The notes under the pieces are model-generated. The model did no database searches, was not told the origin of the DNA, and saw only the letters and a program-made list of their open reading frames with translations. A stretch of DNA of 64,000 bases from contig NC_132992.1 of assembly GCF_048564905.1 (NCBI RefSeq), forward strand, positions 32,164,501 through 32,228,500, written 5' to 3'. Both the position numbers and the translations under genes were made by a program. This DNA is from Vicugna pacos. Lineage: Eukaryota; Chordata; Mammalia; Artiodactyla; Camelidae. This document shows, piece by piece, positions 10,233 through 22,272 of the stretch (position 1 is its first letter; the number at the start of each line of letters is the position of its first letter).

Positions 10233-12925
10233 GTAGTTAAAAATTTTATTGGAGTATAAGTGACTAGCTATGTTATATTAGTTTCAGTTCCACAACATAG
10301 TAATTTGATATTTTATCAATTACGTACCAAGTGTATTATAAAATATTGAGTATATTCTCTTACATAACATACTTATAATCTATTGATTTTAGCCCTGAAA
10401 GTTTGTACCTCTGAAACCTCTTTACCTCTTTCACCTGTACTCCTTTCCCCTCCAGTCACCACAAATTTGTTCCCATATCTGTTGTCTTTCGGTTTTGTTA
10501 AATTTATACATATGTTTTGCTTTTTACATTTCACATATAAGTGAAAACATACAATATTTGTCTTACCTTGTCTGACTTAATGTGCTAAGTATAACACCCT
10601 CCAGATCTGTATCATCTATAACCATATTGTCCCAAATGGCAAGATATCTTTGTTTTTTAATTCTTTGTGTGTGTACGTGTGTGTGTGTGTGTCTGTGTGC
10701 GTGTGTGTGTGTATGTGTGTTCTATATCTAATCATATGAATGAATACAGAGTTTGTTTCCATATCTTGGTTATTGGAAATAATGCTGCTGCGAACATTAT
10801 GGTAAATATATATTTTCGATTAATGGTTTTGTATTCTGCTGACAAATACCCAGAGTGAAATTGCTGGATCATATGGCAGTCCTCATGTTACTTTTTTGAA
10901 GAATCTTCATGCTCATTTTCATCGTAGCTGCACCAGTTTACTTTCCCACCAAGGGTTCCCTCTTCTCCAGATTCTCCACAATGCATGTTATTTCTTTTTT
11001 GTGTTTGTTTCATGATAGCATTCTGACAGATGTGAGGTGATATCTCATTGTGGTTTTGATTTCCATCTTCCTGATGTTTAAAGATGTTTAGTATTTTTTC
11101 ATACATCTGTTGGCCATCCATGTGTCTTCTTTGTTAAAAAATGTGTATTTAGGTAGTCTCTCACTTTTTAAATCAGATTATTTGTGTTTTTGATAATGAG
11201 AGTATAAGTTCTTTATATACTTTGGACATTAACCCCTTATTGACAAATCACTTGCAGATTTCTTCTTTCATTCAGTACGTGACCTCTTCCTGGTGTTGAT
11301 GGTTTCCTTCGCTATGCAAAAAATTTTAGTTTGATTAGGTCCCATTTTCTTATTCTGGGTCCTTTTTGTCCCTGCCTGAGGAAACAGATGTAAAATATAT
11401 TGCAGTGATGAATGTCATAGAGCATACTGTCTATATTTTGTTTTAGGAGTTTTATAATTTCAGGTCTTACAGTTAAGTCTTTGATTCATTTTGAGTTCGT
11501 TTTCATACGTGTTGTAAGAAAATGTTCTACTTTCATTCTTTAACTATTAGCTGTCCAGTTTGCCCAACACCACTTATTGAAGAGTGCACTTTTCCCTGTT
11601 ACTTATTTTTGTTTCCTTTCTCATGGGTTGATTGACCGTATGTGCATGGATTTAATTCTGGGCTCTCCAGTCTGTTTCATTGAATAATATGTCTGTGTTT
11701 GTGCCATTACCAGAGAGCTTAGATGATTCCTTTGTAGTATATTTTAATGTCAGGGAATTTCCACATTGCTCTTTTATCTCCAAATTGCTTTGGCTATTTG
11801 TGGTCTTTGGGCTTCCATACAAATTTTAGTAATATTTGTTCTATTCAATGAAAAATGTCATGAGTATTTTGATAAGGATTTGTTGAATCTGTGGATTTCT
11901 TTTGTTAGGGTGGACATCTTGACAAGAGTAATCCTTCCTACTCATAAACATGGAATGCTTTTCTACTTATTTCTGTTGTCTTCAATTTCCTTATCAAAGT
12001 CTTATTCTTTCCAGGGTAAAGATCTTTCACCTTCTTGGTTAAATTTATTCCTGGAATTTACTCTTTTTCATTTAGTTGAAGATTGTGTTGTTTTCTTCAG
12101 TTATCTTTCTGATAGTTATTATTAGTGTGTACAAATGTGAAACTTTTTCTGTATATTGATTGTGTACCCTGCAACTTTATTGAATTTATTTATTAGTCCT
12201 AAAAGTGTTTTGTTGGTGTCTTCATAATTTTCTACATTGAACATCAGGCCATCTGCAAACAGTGGCAGCTTTATTTCTTTCTCTCCAATTTGGATGTTTT
12301 TTATTTCTTTGTTCTGTCTGATTGCTGTGGCTAAAATATTAAATACTATGGTAAGTAGAAGTGAAGAGAGTGGGCATCCTAGTTTTGTTTCTGATCTTAG
12401 AGAAAAAGTTTCAGCTTTGAATCATTGAGTATAAGATTAGCTATGGATCTGTCATATATGGCCTTTATTATTTAAGGTATGTTCCCTCTATACCAAGTTT
12501 ATTGAGAATTTTAACATAAATAGATGCTGAAATTTATCAAATGAATTTTCTCCATCCATTGAGATAATCATGTAACTTTATCCTTCATTCTGTTAATGTG
12601 TATCACAGTGATTGATTTGTGGATATTGAACCTACCATGCACACCTGGAAAAATCCTACTTACTCATAATGTGTATGTATTGTTGAATTCAGTTTCCCAA
12701 TATTTGCTGAGGACTTTTGCATCTCTGAGTTTTGGGAATATTGACCTGTATTTTTCTTTTTTTTAGTATCATCGTCTGGTTTGTGTATCAAAATATTGCT
12801 GGCCTTATTGAAAAAGTTTGGGAGTACTCAGTATTCTTCAGTTTTCTGGAAAAATTTGAGCAGGATGGGGACTAACTTTTCCTTAAATATTTGGAGAATT
12901 CCGCTGTGAAGCCATAGCATTCTCT
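10233..12925 (-). mobile_element. LINE-1, 3' UTR and ORF2 part, antisense
   Basis: A 2.7 kb antisense L1. The 3' UTR is at the left ('aaattttattggagtata'); ORF2 C-terminal and reverse-transcriptase sequence follows to the right, with familiar antisense phrases such as 'ccaccaagggttccctcttctcc' near 10950. A (GT)n tract at about 10664-10720 lies inside it. Frames are broken; the 5' part is missing. Confidence 0.75.
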
Positions 12926-12929
12926 ACAT

Positions 12930-13162
12930 CAAGAATCAACAAAATATGACCCATGACCAAATCTATTCAGCCGCCTATTCTTGTAAGAAAAGTTTTATTG
13001 GAGCACAGCAGCGCTCATTTATTCATGTATTATCAGTGGCTTCTTTCATGCCACAGTGGCAGAGTTCAGTAGTTGCAACAGAGAATGAATGGCCTGCAAA
13101 GCCAAAAGTATTTACTATTCTACCCATTATGGAAAAAGATTGTAAACCCCTGTTCTGCATCA
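12930..13162. mobile_element. hAT-type non-autonomous DNA transposon copy
   Basis: The block with 'gttttattggagcacag', 'tcatgccacagtggcagag', 'tagttgcaacagag' and 'ggcctgcaaagcc' matches a common mammalian hAT-like MER element whose terminal repeat reads 'ttgtaaacccctg' here. Exact subfamily not assigned. It lies between two L1 pieces. Confidence 0.5.
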
Positions 13163-13275
13163 TTAGTCATCAGGGAAATTCAAATTGCTACCACAGTGAG
13201 ACCACTATACACCATTATGTTGGCTAAGAGTAATAAAACAACAATATTAAGTGTTGACAAAGAGTTAGAATAAGT
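13163..13275 (+). mobile_element. LINE-1 ORF2 fragment
   Basis: 'catcagggaaattcaaattgctaccacagtgag' is the sense L1 ORF2 phrase normally read 'catcagagaaatgcaaatcaaaaccacaatgag'. Short and diverged. Confidence 0.6.
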
Positions 13276-15645
13276 AGTTTGATTTAGAATCTATCTAGTG
13301 TTCCCTTTAGTGTGAAGGGCTCTCCTTGATCTGATGTTGCTATTACGGGAGGAAAGACAGCCCCATGCAGTGATTCAGCCTGAGGACCAATTCCTGTCTT
13401 TGAAGGGACCCTAGGGCAAGTGAGGTCCTTCCATGAATATATCCGAAGCCCTGTTTTCTCCTGGTAGGTCTAGCATCCCAACCAAGGCTTCCAGATCCCC
13501 CTGAGACACACCTCAATTAGGGGAAACAAAGATTTCACTGGGGGAAACCTCATCAAGGGCAAACTCTCCTTCTGTCTGGAGAAATCACTGGCCTAAGAAG
13601 AACACTCAACCATTCATATCAGTGCTCTGATTGATGCATGGTTAATAAGCATGAAGTTTTAAGAAACCTTACACAATTGTACAGTGTAACTTCTCTATAA
13701 GGCCACAAAGGGGCAGTGGTGCTTCAGAAAAGATTAACATTTGTCCCACATCTACATATTCTCCAAGAAGCCACAAATTAGCCTTTAAAAATCTAATGAC
13801 TTTTTAATCTCCTATTAGCTTCAGGTTTAATCTATCATTATGTATATTTCTATGTGGATAAGTATGTATGTGTGTATGTATGTATGTATGTATGCATGCA
13901 TGCATGCATATATCCATCTAACTGAGTAGTATGTGTATATTCTAGTCTACTAGTTTCAAACCTATGACTTTGGAAATCAACACTTCTTTGAATAATACAG
14001 GTTGTTTTTCAAGATCAGGACCATATTAGCTTCTCGAATAAAAATTTATAATGATTCCACCCAGACACAGCCCAGTCTCCAACCACTGAGTTAATCTGTG
14101 CCTAGAATTCCCTCACCCCATTTTTAAAAAGGGAAAACTGCTGGTGGTGTAAGTACCAATCCAAGCATCCGTCCATTGGAGCCATTGTCTCTCTGGGCCA
14201 GAACTAGAGCTCGTTACTGGTTTGTTTGTTTTATTTTATTTTATTTTTTTGTCACATCATATAGATACACATTTCTCTCCAGTAGCTTTTATCTGGATGC
14301 ACTTAAATACTGGGACTAGGTTGGCTGAAGACTGGGATTATGTCTCCTTCAGGAAAAAAGACCCAAGTATTGCTCATGTACTAGGCACTTAGGAGCACTC
14401 AGTAAACATATATCGAAGAGATGCATTAATGAATAAATAAATCAAAAGAAAACATATCAAAAGTTGAACAATTAAGAACCCCCTGGGAGTGCTGGAGTCA
14501 AATGGGATTAGTCTGAGGAATGGAACTCTTATCATTGTCTCCTGTTGGACTGAAATGATGCTTTTCTTGGACTGGATTTGAAATGACATCAAATACAGAC
14601 ACAACAAAATTCTCTCCATATTTCAGAAAAAGTGTGGTCTTTACTTCTTTTAACTTCTATTATTGATAATGCAGAGCAACACTATCTTTAGGGATGCTTT
14701 GAAATTTATCTTTAATTTCTGTCTTTACATCCTGCTGTGTTAGCATCAAAAACCAAATTGATTTTTTGTATTTTTGTATTCTACCTATGAGGATAAAGGG
14801 TAGAGAAAATATTAAATGTTTGTTCAAACCCGTGATAAGAACTACCAAAAAATGTCACATTATTGAATGGTCTTGACCAGATCTTGTAGAGTCTAAAAAA
14901 TTTTTCTAGCCTCTCTTATCTGTTTGGAGATTGAAACTCCTGCAGATCAGATAATGCCAGTACTTCTGAATTTATTTTCCCCACATATATTCTTAGAAAT
15001 ATTTCACTAGGCTGAATTATATTTTAGAAGAGATACAAATAAATTGAAATTGAGTTTATTATCTTCTGTCATTTCCTAGGGTCGTGTGAAATGTGGATAC
15101 ATCTCAAAGATCATATTAAAATTTAAGTTCCATGAGGGCAAAAGGGCTATGTATTCTGTCTGTTCTGATCCATGACTTTAGCTTGTAATGGTGTATTATG
15201 TCCCTTGTATGTCCTCATTAGACTTTAATTATTTTTTGTAATAAAAAAGAAATGCCACTCTACGTACTAATCTTGGGACTTCATGGGAGTCCCTGTCTTC
15301 CCTATTGTAAAACTATATCATCCCTACTGACACATCAACCTGCCCTTGTACATTATATTTAATGTTTTAGGAAGTGTGAGGAGAGGAAGAACGAGATAGA
15401 GGTAGATAGTTTGAAACTGATCATTTTTCATGTGTAAATAGTAGATTTCTCATTTTCAGTTAAAGTAATTTTCAGCAATTCTAAGGGCAAAAAGGGGAAG
15501 TGCTTGCTTTGCAAAAATAGCTTTCAGTGAAAGTACTTGTGAGAGGGTGGGGCCTCTTGAAAGCATTACAGCAGCTGTGAGCTTACAGTCAGCTTCCTTG
15601 CAGGCCAAGAAGACCAGCTGTCAGTGAGCTTTGGTGCCAGGAACG
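13276..15645. other. Intergenic region upstream of TRAV23/DV6
   Basis: No gene seen. Recognisable items are a CTCF-like motif at 13703-13716 (CCACAAAGGGGCAG), a (GTAT)n/(GCAT)n microsatellite at 13862-13915, a short (TTTTA)n tract at 14229-14248, an L2 3' end at about 14325-14440 ('ggcacttaggagcactcagtaaac') and another L2 piece at about 15120-15180 ('aagttccatgagggcaaaaggg'). Confidence 0.5.
13862..13915 (+). repeat. (GTAT)n/(GCAT)n microsatellite
   Basis: Tetranucleotide array in which GTAT units give way to GCAT units, likely polymorphic. Confidence 0.9.
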
Positions 15646-16148
15646 ATGGACAGGATTCTGGGAGCATCGTTTTTAATTCTGTGGCTTCAACGAGGCTGTG
15701 AGTTATGGAGGAGAAACCCTAGGATAAGTTTAATTTGGGGGAATGAAAGATTGGGATACAGACAGAGTCATGCTGGTAGAAATTTATAGGATGAGATATA
15801 AATTTGCAGACCTAATGAATTTTTCTTCTTAATCAGGGGTGAGTGGACAACAGGATGGAAAAAGTGACCAACAGCAGGTGAAACAGAGCCCTCAACCCCT
15901 GGTAGTCCACGAAGGCACAATTTCAATTCTGAACTGTACTTATGAGAACAGTCTATTTAACTATTTCTCATGGTACCGGCAATACCCTGATCAAGGCCCT
16001 GAATTCTTGATAGCCAAAAGTTCAGGTGGGAATAAAAAGGAAGATGGAAAATTCACAGTTTCCTCCAATGGAAGTGCCAAACACTTCTCGTTGCACATCA
16101 AGGACTCCCAGCCTGGAGACTCAGCCACCTACTTCTGTGCAGCAAGTG
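15646..16148 (+). CDS. TRAV23/DV6: TCR alpha/delta V gene, TRAV23/DV6
   Basis: Leader exon 15646-15697 ([17 protein letters not shown]) with donor GTGAGT; intron 139 bases; V exon 15837-16148. FR1 '[16 protein letters not shown]', FR2 '[18 protein letters not shown]' and FR3 '[24 protein letters not shown]' match human TRAV23/DV6. Cys23 (ILNCTY), Trp41 and Cys104 (16136-16138) are in place and both exons are open. The N-terminus carries extra residues (SGQQDGKSD) before the usual QQQVKQ, longer than the human form. N-glycosylation sequons are NCT and NGS. The human orthologue rearranges with both alpha and delta joins; dual use here is inferred from orthology and from the TRDV1 neighbour, as in human. 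Confidence 0.93.
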
Positions 16149-16187
16149 CACAGAGCTCCCCAGGCACCTGCAGCCTGTACCCAAACC
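16149..16187 (+). other. 23-RSS of TRAV23/DV6
   Basis: Heptamer CACAGAG (16149-16155, one change from CACAGTG), 23-base spacer, nonamer ACCCAAACC (16179-16187). The spacer is nearly the same as that of TRAV22 copy 1. Confidence 0.9.
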
Positions 16188-16339
16188 TGCAGCTGGGGCT
16201 CCATGAAACCCTGCTGTGTAAACAAAATGTTCACAAACATACACACACATAATCCATTTGGTCATATATAAGTCTTAATGCATAAAAAATCTGAATGTAT
16301 ACAGGATTTATTCTTTGACTAAAACTGAATTGATATAGT

Positions 16340-18922
16340 AAATCAACTGCAAATAGATGTCACCAGAAATTCCCAAATATTTGGAAATTATGCACTCAGC
16401 TTTAACTAGCAGGTTAAAGAAGCAATTAGAAACACTATCAGAAAATACTCAGAAAAAAAATCTAGTGAGAACACATATATAAAAGTAAGAGTGAGAAGCA
16501 GGTAAAATAGTATATTGATGGAAATTTATCTTTAAAATGTTTATATCACTAAAGAAGAAAGGTTGAAAAAGTATTATCTAGGCCTTAAATAACAGAAGAT
16601 AGAAAAATAGAATGAATTAAACACAACATCAGCTAACAGAACGAAATAATTTTTGTAAGTGAAATTATGAAATACAAGCAAACAATAGAAATATCCATAA
16701 AATACAAAGTTAATTTTCTAAATATGATTAATCAAATTGATAGATTTCTAGATAGAATTAAGAAAGGAACAAGGAGAAAAATGCAAATTATAAATATAAT
16801 GAATGAAATAGAAAAATGTACTACATTGTTAACATTAAAAGGATAGTAAAAGAATATCATTATCAAGATTATGCCACCAGATGTAGACCCACATGTGTGG
16901 GGAAACCTGATATTTTTGACAAAGTTGAAAAGACAGTTCAATGGAGGAAGGGTAGCTGGATGAGCATGTGATGTTGGGATCACTGGATGTTCAAGGCAAA
17001 TAATTCAACCTTTGCCTAAACCTCACACCTTACACAAAGTTAGAGGGCAGTCCCAAAATGGATCATACAAACAAGTATAAAATGTAAAACTATAAAGCTT
17101 CTAGAAGGAAAAACAGGAGAAAAATAGGAGAAAAATCTTCATGACTTAGGGAAAAGGCAAGAAGATTTTTGACATGACACCAAAAGTATAATCTACAAAA
17201 AAAGACTTCAATTTCATCAAGATGAACAACGTTTGCTCTGTGAAAGGCATTATTAAGAGAATGAAAAATGCAAGCCACAGACTGACAGGAAATATTTGCC
17301 AAATATATTTTTCTCAACAGTCTAGTATTCAGAATACAATGAACTCCCTAAACTCAACAGGAAAAAAAGAAACAATCCAATCAAAGAGTGGATAAAAACT
17401 CACACAGACACTTTACCAAAGACGCGATGTGGTAGGGAAAAAGCATATAAAGAAGCACATGAACAGATGTTCAACATCATTAGCCATGAGGGAAATGCAA
17501 CTTAAGGCCACAATGAGATACCACCCCACATCCATCAGAATGTCTAACATAAGAATACTGACAGTATCAAGTTTTGGCATGAATGCAGAGAAACTGAATC
17601 ACTCATACATTGTTGGTGAGTGAGTGGTCCAGTCATTCTGGAAAACAATGCAGCAGTTTCACATAAAGCTAAACATTCACTTACCTTGTGACCCAGCAAT
17701 CCACACCCCTGGGTATTTATACTTAAGAAATGAAAAACTTCTGTTCACACAAAAATCTGTACATGAATATTCGTGGTGGCTACGTTTGTGATGGCCAAAA
17801 CCTGGAAACCACCCAAATGTTCTTCACTGGGTGAATGGTTAAAAAGGCTTCAGGACATCCATCCAATCACATATTATTTATAGATCTTCCACAATTCCCG
17901 TGGAGTTAGGTCCCAATAAACCATCATAAGTTGAAGATAGTGTAGTAAGTCAAAAATGCATTTCCTAATCTAACCTACCAAGCATCGTAGCTTAGCCTAG
18001 CTTAGCGTAAATGTGGTCAACATTTACATTAGCCTACAGCTACAGGGGAAAAGCATCTAACACATAGTCTATTTTACACTAAAGGGTAGAGAATCTCATA
18101 ATTTACTGAGTACTGTATTGAAAGTGAAGAGCAGAATGGTTGTGTGGGTACAGAATGCTTCTAAGTGTTTTCGTTGTTTTATCCTGTGGTGAGGGGAGCT
18201 CAGCTTGCACAGCTTCACCAGACAGTATCTCATGCCATGTTACTAGCCTGGAAAAGATGAAAATTCAATATTCCTAGCATGGCTTCTACAGAATGCATGT
18301 GGCTTTCTCACCACTGTACCGTCAAAACTACTAAGTTGAATCATCATAATTTGGAGACAGTCTGTAGTGACTAAAAGAACAGACGGTTGATACGTGCAAT
18401 AAACTAGATGTACCTCAAGGGTGTTAATCGGAATGGAAAAAAAAAATCAACCCCCAAATGGTGCAGGGTGTGTGATTACACTTACTGGTTTATTATGGTC
18501 CCACACATGATGTATGATTTTACTTATACCACATTCTCAAAAGGACAAAATATGAAGATGCAAAAAAATCAGTTGCCGGGGGTTATCAAGGGATGCACGG
18601 GTGTGGAGCGTGTGCAAAGTGAATTTCTTTAGGGTGATGAAACAGTTCTGTATCTTGATTTTAGTGGTAGTAATAAGAACCTATACATGTGATAAAATTT
18701 CATAGCACTATGCATCAAAAAAGTGTATATAAAAATGAGTGATTCAGAGTAAGGCCTGTATATTAACAATATCTTATCCATATCAATTTCCTGGTTTTGA
18801 TCAATGTACTACGGTTATGTAAATTATTATCATTGCAGAAAGTTGTGTGAAATGCAGAGAGAACTCCACAATACATTGGCAACTTCTATGTGAGCCTAAA
18901 ACTATTTCAAAATAAAAGTAAG
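16340..18922 (+). mobile_element. LINE-1, ORF2 C-terminal part and 3' UTR, interrupted
   Basis: Sense L1. It starts in the ORF2 phrase 'aattcccaaatatttggaaatta', passes the C-terminal ORF2 region (about 17100-17850, 'aatgcaacttaaggccacaatgagataccacc' and 'gacccagcaatccacacccctgggta'), is broken by a Tigger-type element at about 17881-18370, resumes at 'aaaagaacagacggttgatacg', and reaches 3' UTR phrases ('gaaacagttctgtatcttgatt', 'atttcaaaataaaag'). Host-damaged and not coding. Confidence 0.75.
17881..18370 (-). mobile_element. Tigger/MER2-type DNA transposon nested in L1
   Basis: The text 'aaaccatcataagttgaagatag', 'cttagcctagcttagcg', 'acattagcctacag' and 'gaaagtgaagagcagaatgg', ending in 'gttgaatcatcataatttggagacagtctgta', follows the MER2/Tigger1 consensus read in reverse. 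TcMar-Tigger elements insert at TA, and L1 text stops at '...ttatttA' and resumes after the element. Non-autonomous; no transposase seen. Confidence 0.75.
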
Positions 18923-19095
18923 CATGTGAGGCAACCGTAAGATCGCTGGTGGCAGTGTAAACCGGGCAACAACTCTGGTGGTTTCTCACAGAGTTAAACA
19001 TACACACAACCCAATGACTCCACTTCTAGGCATTGACGGAAGGGAATGAAAATATGTCCCCAAAAGACTCGTAAAGAATATTGATAATGGAGTAG
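18923..19095 (+). mobile_element. LINE-1 ORF2 fragment, second copy
   Basis: 'ggtggcagtgtaaaccgggcaac...ttaaacatacacacaacccaatgactccacttctaggcat' is again the ORF2 C-terminal phrase, so this is a separate L1 piece behind the previous 3' end. Confidence 0.6.
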
Positions 19096-21520
19096 AGTAT
19101 ACATCTGATTAAAGTACTCTTCACTGGACTGAAATATAGAAAATTAAAGTAGGATACAGTACCTAGACTGGAATGCTTGTTCAGTCTCAGAGAACAGCCA
19201 TTATCAAGGATGGAACAGGCAGAGACAAAAGGGAAGATCTGGGAACCTCAGTAGTGATTCTGTGCCTTCGTACGCTATGTGAGCTGTGGGAGTGGTTATT
19301 AAGGAACCAAGGGGAGTCTGAGGACAAGCAACCACAGAACTACTCAATTATGCTCATGGGGATTTCCTTACGGGGTGGGAAAACAAAAATAAAATGTTTG
19401 AAATTGGATAACTTGACATAAACAACTTCAGTAGATGAAATTTAAGGACAAAATGGAAAAGAATCTTCATTCCTTCAATGTCGAGAAGGGGAAATATTTT
19501 TATCTTGGAAAACATTTATACTGGTAATACTTTTTTTTAACATTTTCACTGATTAAAGAGCATCTGGGGAGAGGTTTTGTCCTCCTGGCAACTACAATAA
19601 GAACTGTGGAATTGTACCAAATGATACACAAGCACTCTTAACAAGATGGCCAAGTATTTGGATTTGGAGGACCCATGGATTCTTGCTCCTAGAATTCCTA
19701 ATAAGTTAAGCACCAAGTTATATCATAAATGAATATGATTTTCTGCTGTTACTGTTTGGTATGCCAATACACACCTGGAGAGATTACAAAGTCAGCATTG
19801 TTATTATTTGTCTGAGCAGTGTTTGCTGTTGTGAAGTTACCAGATCCCGTGGTTTGGTGGGTAGGAAGGAAGGAAAGGAGGTGAAGTCTCCATGTTTGTC
19901 TTTTGTAGGGAAGTCGGGAATGGGTGAGCGTATTTCACTTAGAATCGAAGTCAGAGGCAAGAGATCAATCAGAATAGGAGTGAATGTTTGCAATCACAGC
20001 ATGATTCATAATGAAGTTATTTCAGATGAGCCCCTCAGTTTTATCACAGATTAATTTACTAAATTTAGTAATTTTAAGTAATAAATCTCCTTCCCATACA
20101 GCTTTCAATATGAAGCTCTAGGTTGCCCTTTAACAGATATAATCATTTATCATTAAATTATAAGGAAAAGCAGAACAATGTTCACGAGAGGCCGAAGCTC
20201 CCAACCTGGATGTCACAATACATTCAGTTTTGATCCAGCTGAGAACCACATTTCAGAGGCAGCTGCTATAATGCAGCTGAGGACCTCGCACACATACCGT
20301 CAGGAACTCGGAGCAGGGCTTTTTCAACAAGGGGTGTTGCTGCCATCAGGCTGTCCCCAGGCTGCCCTGGAATTCATGGTCTTCCCTGCATAGTTACAAA
20401 TAATTGTAAACCAGGGCATCGGCTCGCTGTCAGCTGAAATGGGAGACAGGAGGAAATGTCTCAACTAAATATAAACTCTTCTTCCTGCATCACTCATTGA
20501 TGAGTTATTTTGATCTTAAAGTCAAAAGACTGGCTGTTTTAGAGGCGTTGTCTATACTCTTTCCTAGCTGTGCGTTTGCCTTTGGTCCTTTTATTTTAAT
20601 CCATCCATTAAAGCAATAACATCACATGGAAGACTGACAGAGACATTCCACATGACATGTAACAGTATACACAACTTCAGTCACCAGCTCTGCGGTGTTG
20701 ACACACATTGTGTCTGCAGACTGTAGATACCACATTCTGTAGGAGAGCGTTATAGCACAGGGTCACAGAAAGATCTGACATGTTTCTTGACTTTATTTCA
20801 CAAAGACAGAAATAACCAGACACTGACAAGTGAGATTGAGCACTTTGGCCCAATGGGATAGAAAATGTGATGTCAGGACAATTCGAGGACTCATGATCTA
20901 ATAAGTACAGTTCTACTTGTGGAGGCAAATGGACTGAATATCCTGATGCTCTTCAAAGTCTAATAAGTAAGACTCAATGTCAGATTTCCAAAGAAACAGT
21001 GTTTTATTCCTGTTATAATTTCATAAAAACATAAACAATTGAATAGATTCTGAAAGTCATAAGGACTGATTAATCACTTCATATTTAAGTAATTTTGTTT
21101 ACTGAAAAACCTGAGTAGAAACCAAGAAGCAAGTTAAAAAAAAGAGCAACAGAGAGACATGAATTATTTTGGATAAGACGCCTTTCACCAAGAAGGGGGA
21201 GGTCTGTGAGTTTTCCAAAAGAGTCATCAGATTCTGGATGGGGAATTTTAATTATAGGCTAAATGAACAACCAGGAAGTAGATTACAGAAAGGGCTCATA
21301 GCCTATTCTAATCTGTTTTAAATGGCTGGCAAAATTATTCTGCTGTGTGATAACCAATGTATGTCAACTTGTTTAATCTGCAGTTCCCCTCAGCTCGAAC
21401 CTTTCATACGAACTGCTTTTCCCATGCCCCTTTTCAGGTACTGCCGAAGTTAATGACCACGGAAAGACAAGTAGACAAAGTGAAGGTTTGTGGTGAGCCA
21501 CGTTATTCCCAGCTGTGCGC
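19096..21520. other. Intergenic region upstream of TRDV1, nothing recognised
   Basis: AT-rich, 2.4 kb. No V relic, repeat or RNA gene could be supported. Confidence 0.4.
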
Positions 21521-21522
21521 AC

Positions 21523-21536
21523 AGACCACGTGGTCT
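21523..21536. promoter_or_regulatory. 14-base palindrome with E-box, upstream of TRDV1
   Basis: AGACCACGTGGTCT is a perfect 14-base palindrome centred on the E-box CACGTG, the class bound by USF/MYC-type bHLH-ZIP factors. It ends 145 bases before the leader ATG. A promoter role is inferred from position. Confidence 0.45.
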
Positions 21537-21680
21537 ATGAACAGCACTCACCCTCCTTCCTGTTTGGGGGAGGCACATCGGAACCCAGGTACCATGTGCA
21601 TGTGCTGACAGGGACTCAGAGACACAGAGCTCTCGGCTCAGACAGAACTAAACACATCTGTGCAGCGGAGCCCATGCCTC

Positions 21681-22233
21681 ATGCCGCTCTCCAGCCTGCT
21701 CGGGGTCTTCCTGGCCCTCATCTTCTCGGGTAAGGATGGTTCCAAACATGGGTGGGAATGTTCAGGATGAAAGGATTGCATGTGGTACCTCCCAGGGACT
21801 TGGGGAGGAAAGGAAGATTGGAGAAAAGAAAACATGTTATTATTTCAATGTGGCTTGTTTCTAGGACCTAAATTAGTCTCATTCCTACATTATTCTACTC
21901 ACTACTTCAGCTCTGTTTTCTGATTTTTCCCACAGGATCAGGAGTGGCCCAGACAGTTACTCAAGACCAGCCAGCCGTATCCTCTCCCGTGGGGAAGACA
22001 GTCACCCTGAACTGTCGGTATGAAACAAGTGTTAGCATATACTATATTTTTTGGTACAAGCAGCCTCCCAGTGGAGAGATGACTTTCCTTATTCGTCAGG
22101 ATTCATCTAGTGGGAATGCCAAGAGTGGCCGCTACTATGTAAACTTCCGGAAAGCAGAAAAATCCCTCAGCCTCTCCATCTCAAACTTACAGCTGGAGGA
22201 TTCTGCAAAGTACTTCTGTGCTCTCAGAGAAAG
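21681..22233 (+). CDS. TRDV1: TCR delta V gene, TRDV1
   Basis: Leader exon 21681-21729 ([16 protein letters not shown]) with donor GTAAGG; intron 206 bases; V exon 21936-22233. An ATG at 21674 is in another frame, so 21681 is the start. FR1 '[23 protein letters not shown]', FR2 '[20 protein letters not shown]', FR3 '[17 protein letters not shown]' and '[15 protein letters not shown]' match human TRDV1. Cys23, Trp41 and Cys104 (22217-22219) are present and both exons are open. It encodes the V domain of a gamma-delta receptor chain. It lies between TRAV23/DV6 and TRAV24 exactly as in human. Artiodactyls, including camelids, carry many TRDV1 copies; only one is in this window. Confidence 0.93.
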
Positions 22234-22272
22234 CACAGTGCTTGAAGTAATAGGACAAGCTGAACAAAAACC
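22234..22272 (+). other. 23-RSS of TRDV1, consensus quality
   Basis: Heptamer CACAGTG (22234-22240), exact 23-base spacer, nonamer ACAAAAACC (22264-22272). Both elements are perfect. The spacer is unrelated to the one shared by most TRAV genes here. Confidence 0.96.

Noticed and set aside
10664-10858. Open frame over the (GT)n tract
   Set aside because: An artefact of a dinucleotide repeat within an antisense L1.
20178-20393. A possible small gene or V leader upstream of TRDV1
   Set aside because: No Ig-domain residues, no heptamer and no leader-like hydrophobic run were found.
21674-21733. ATG at 21674 as the TRDV1 start
   Set aside because: It is out of frame with the V exon after splicing; the ATG at 21681 gives a proper hydrophobic leader.
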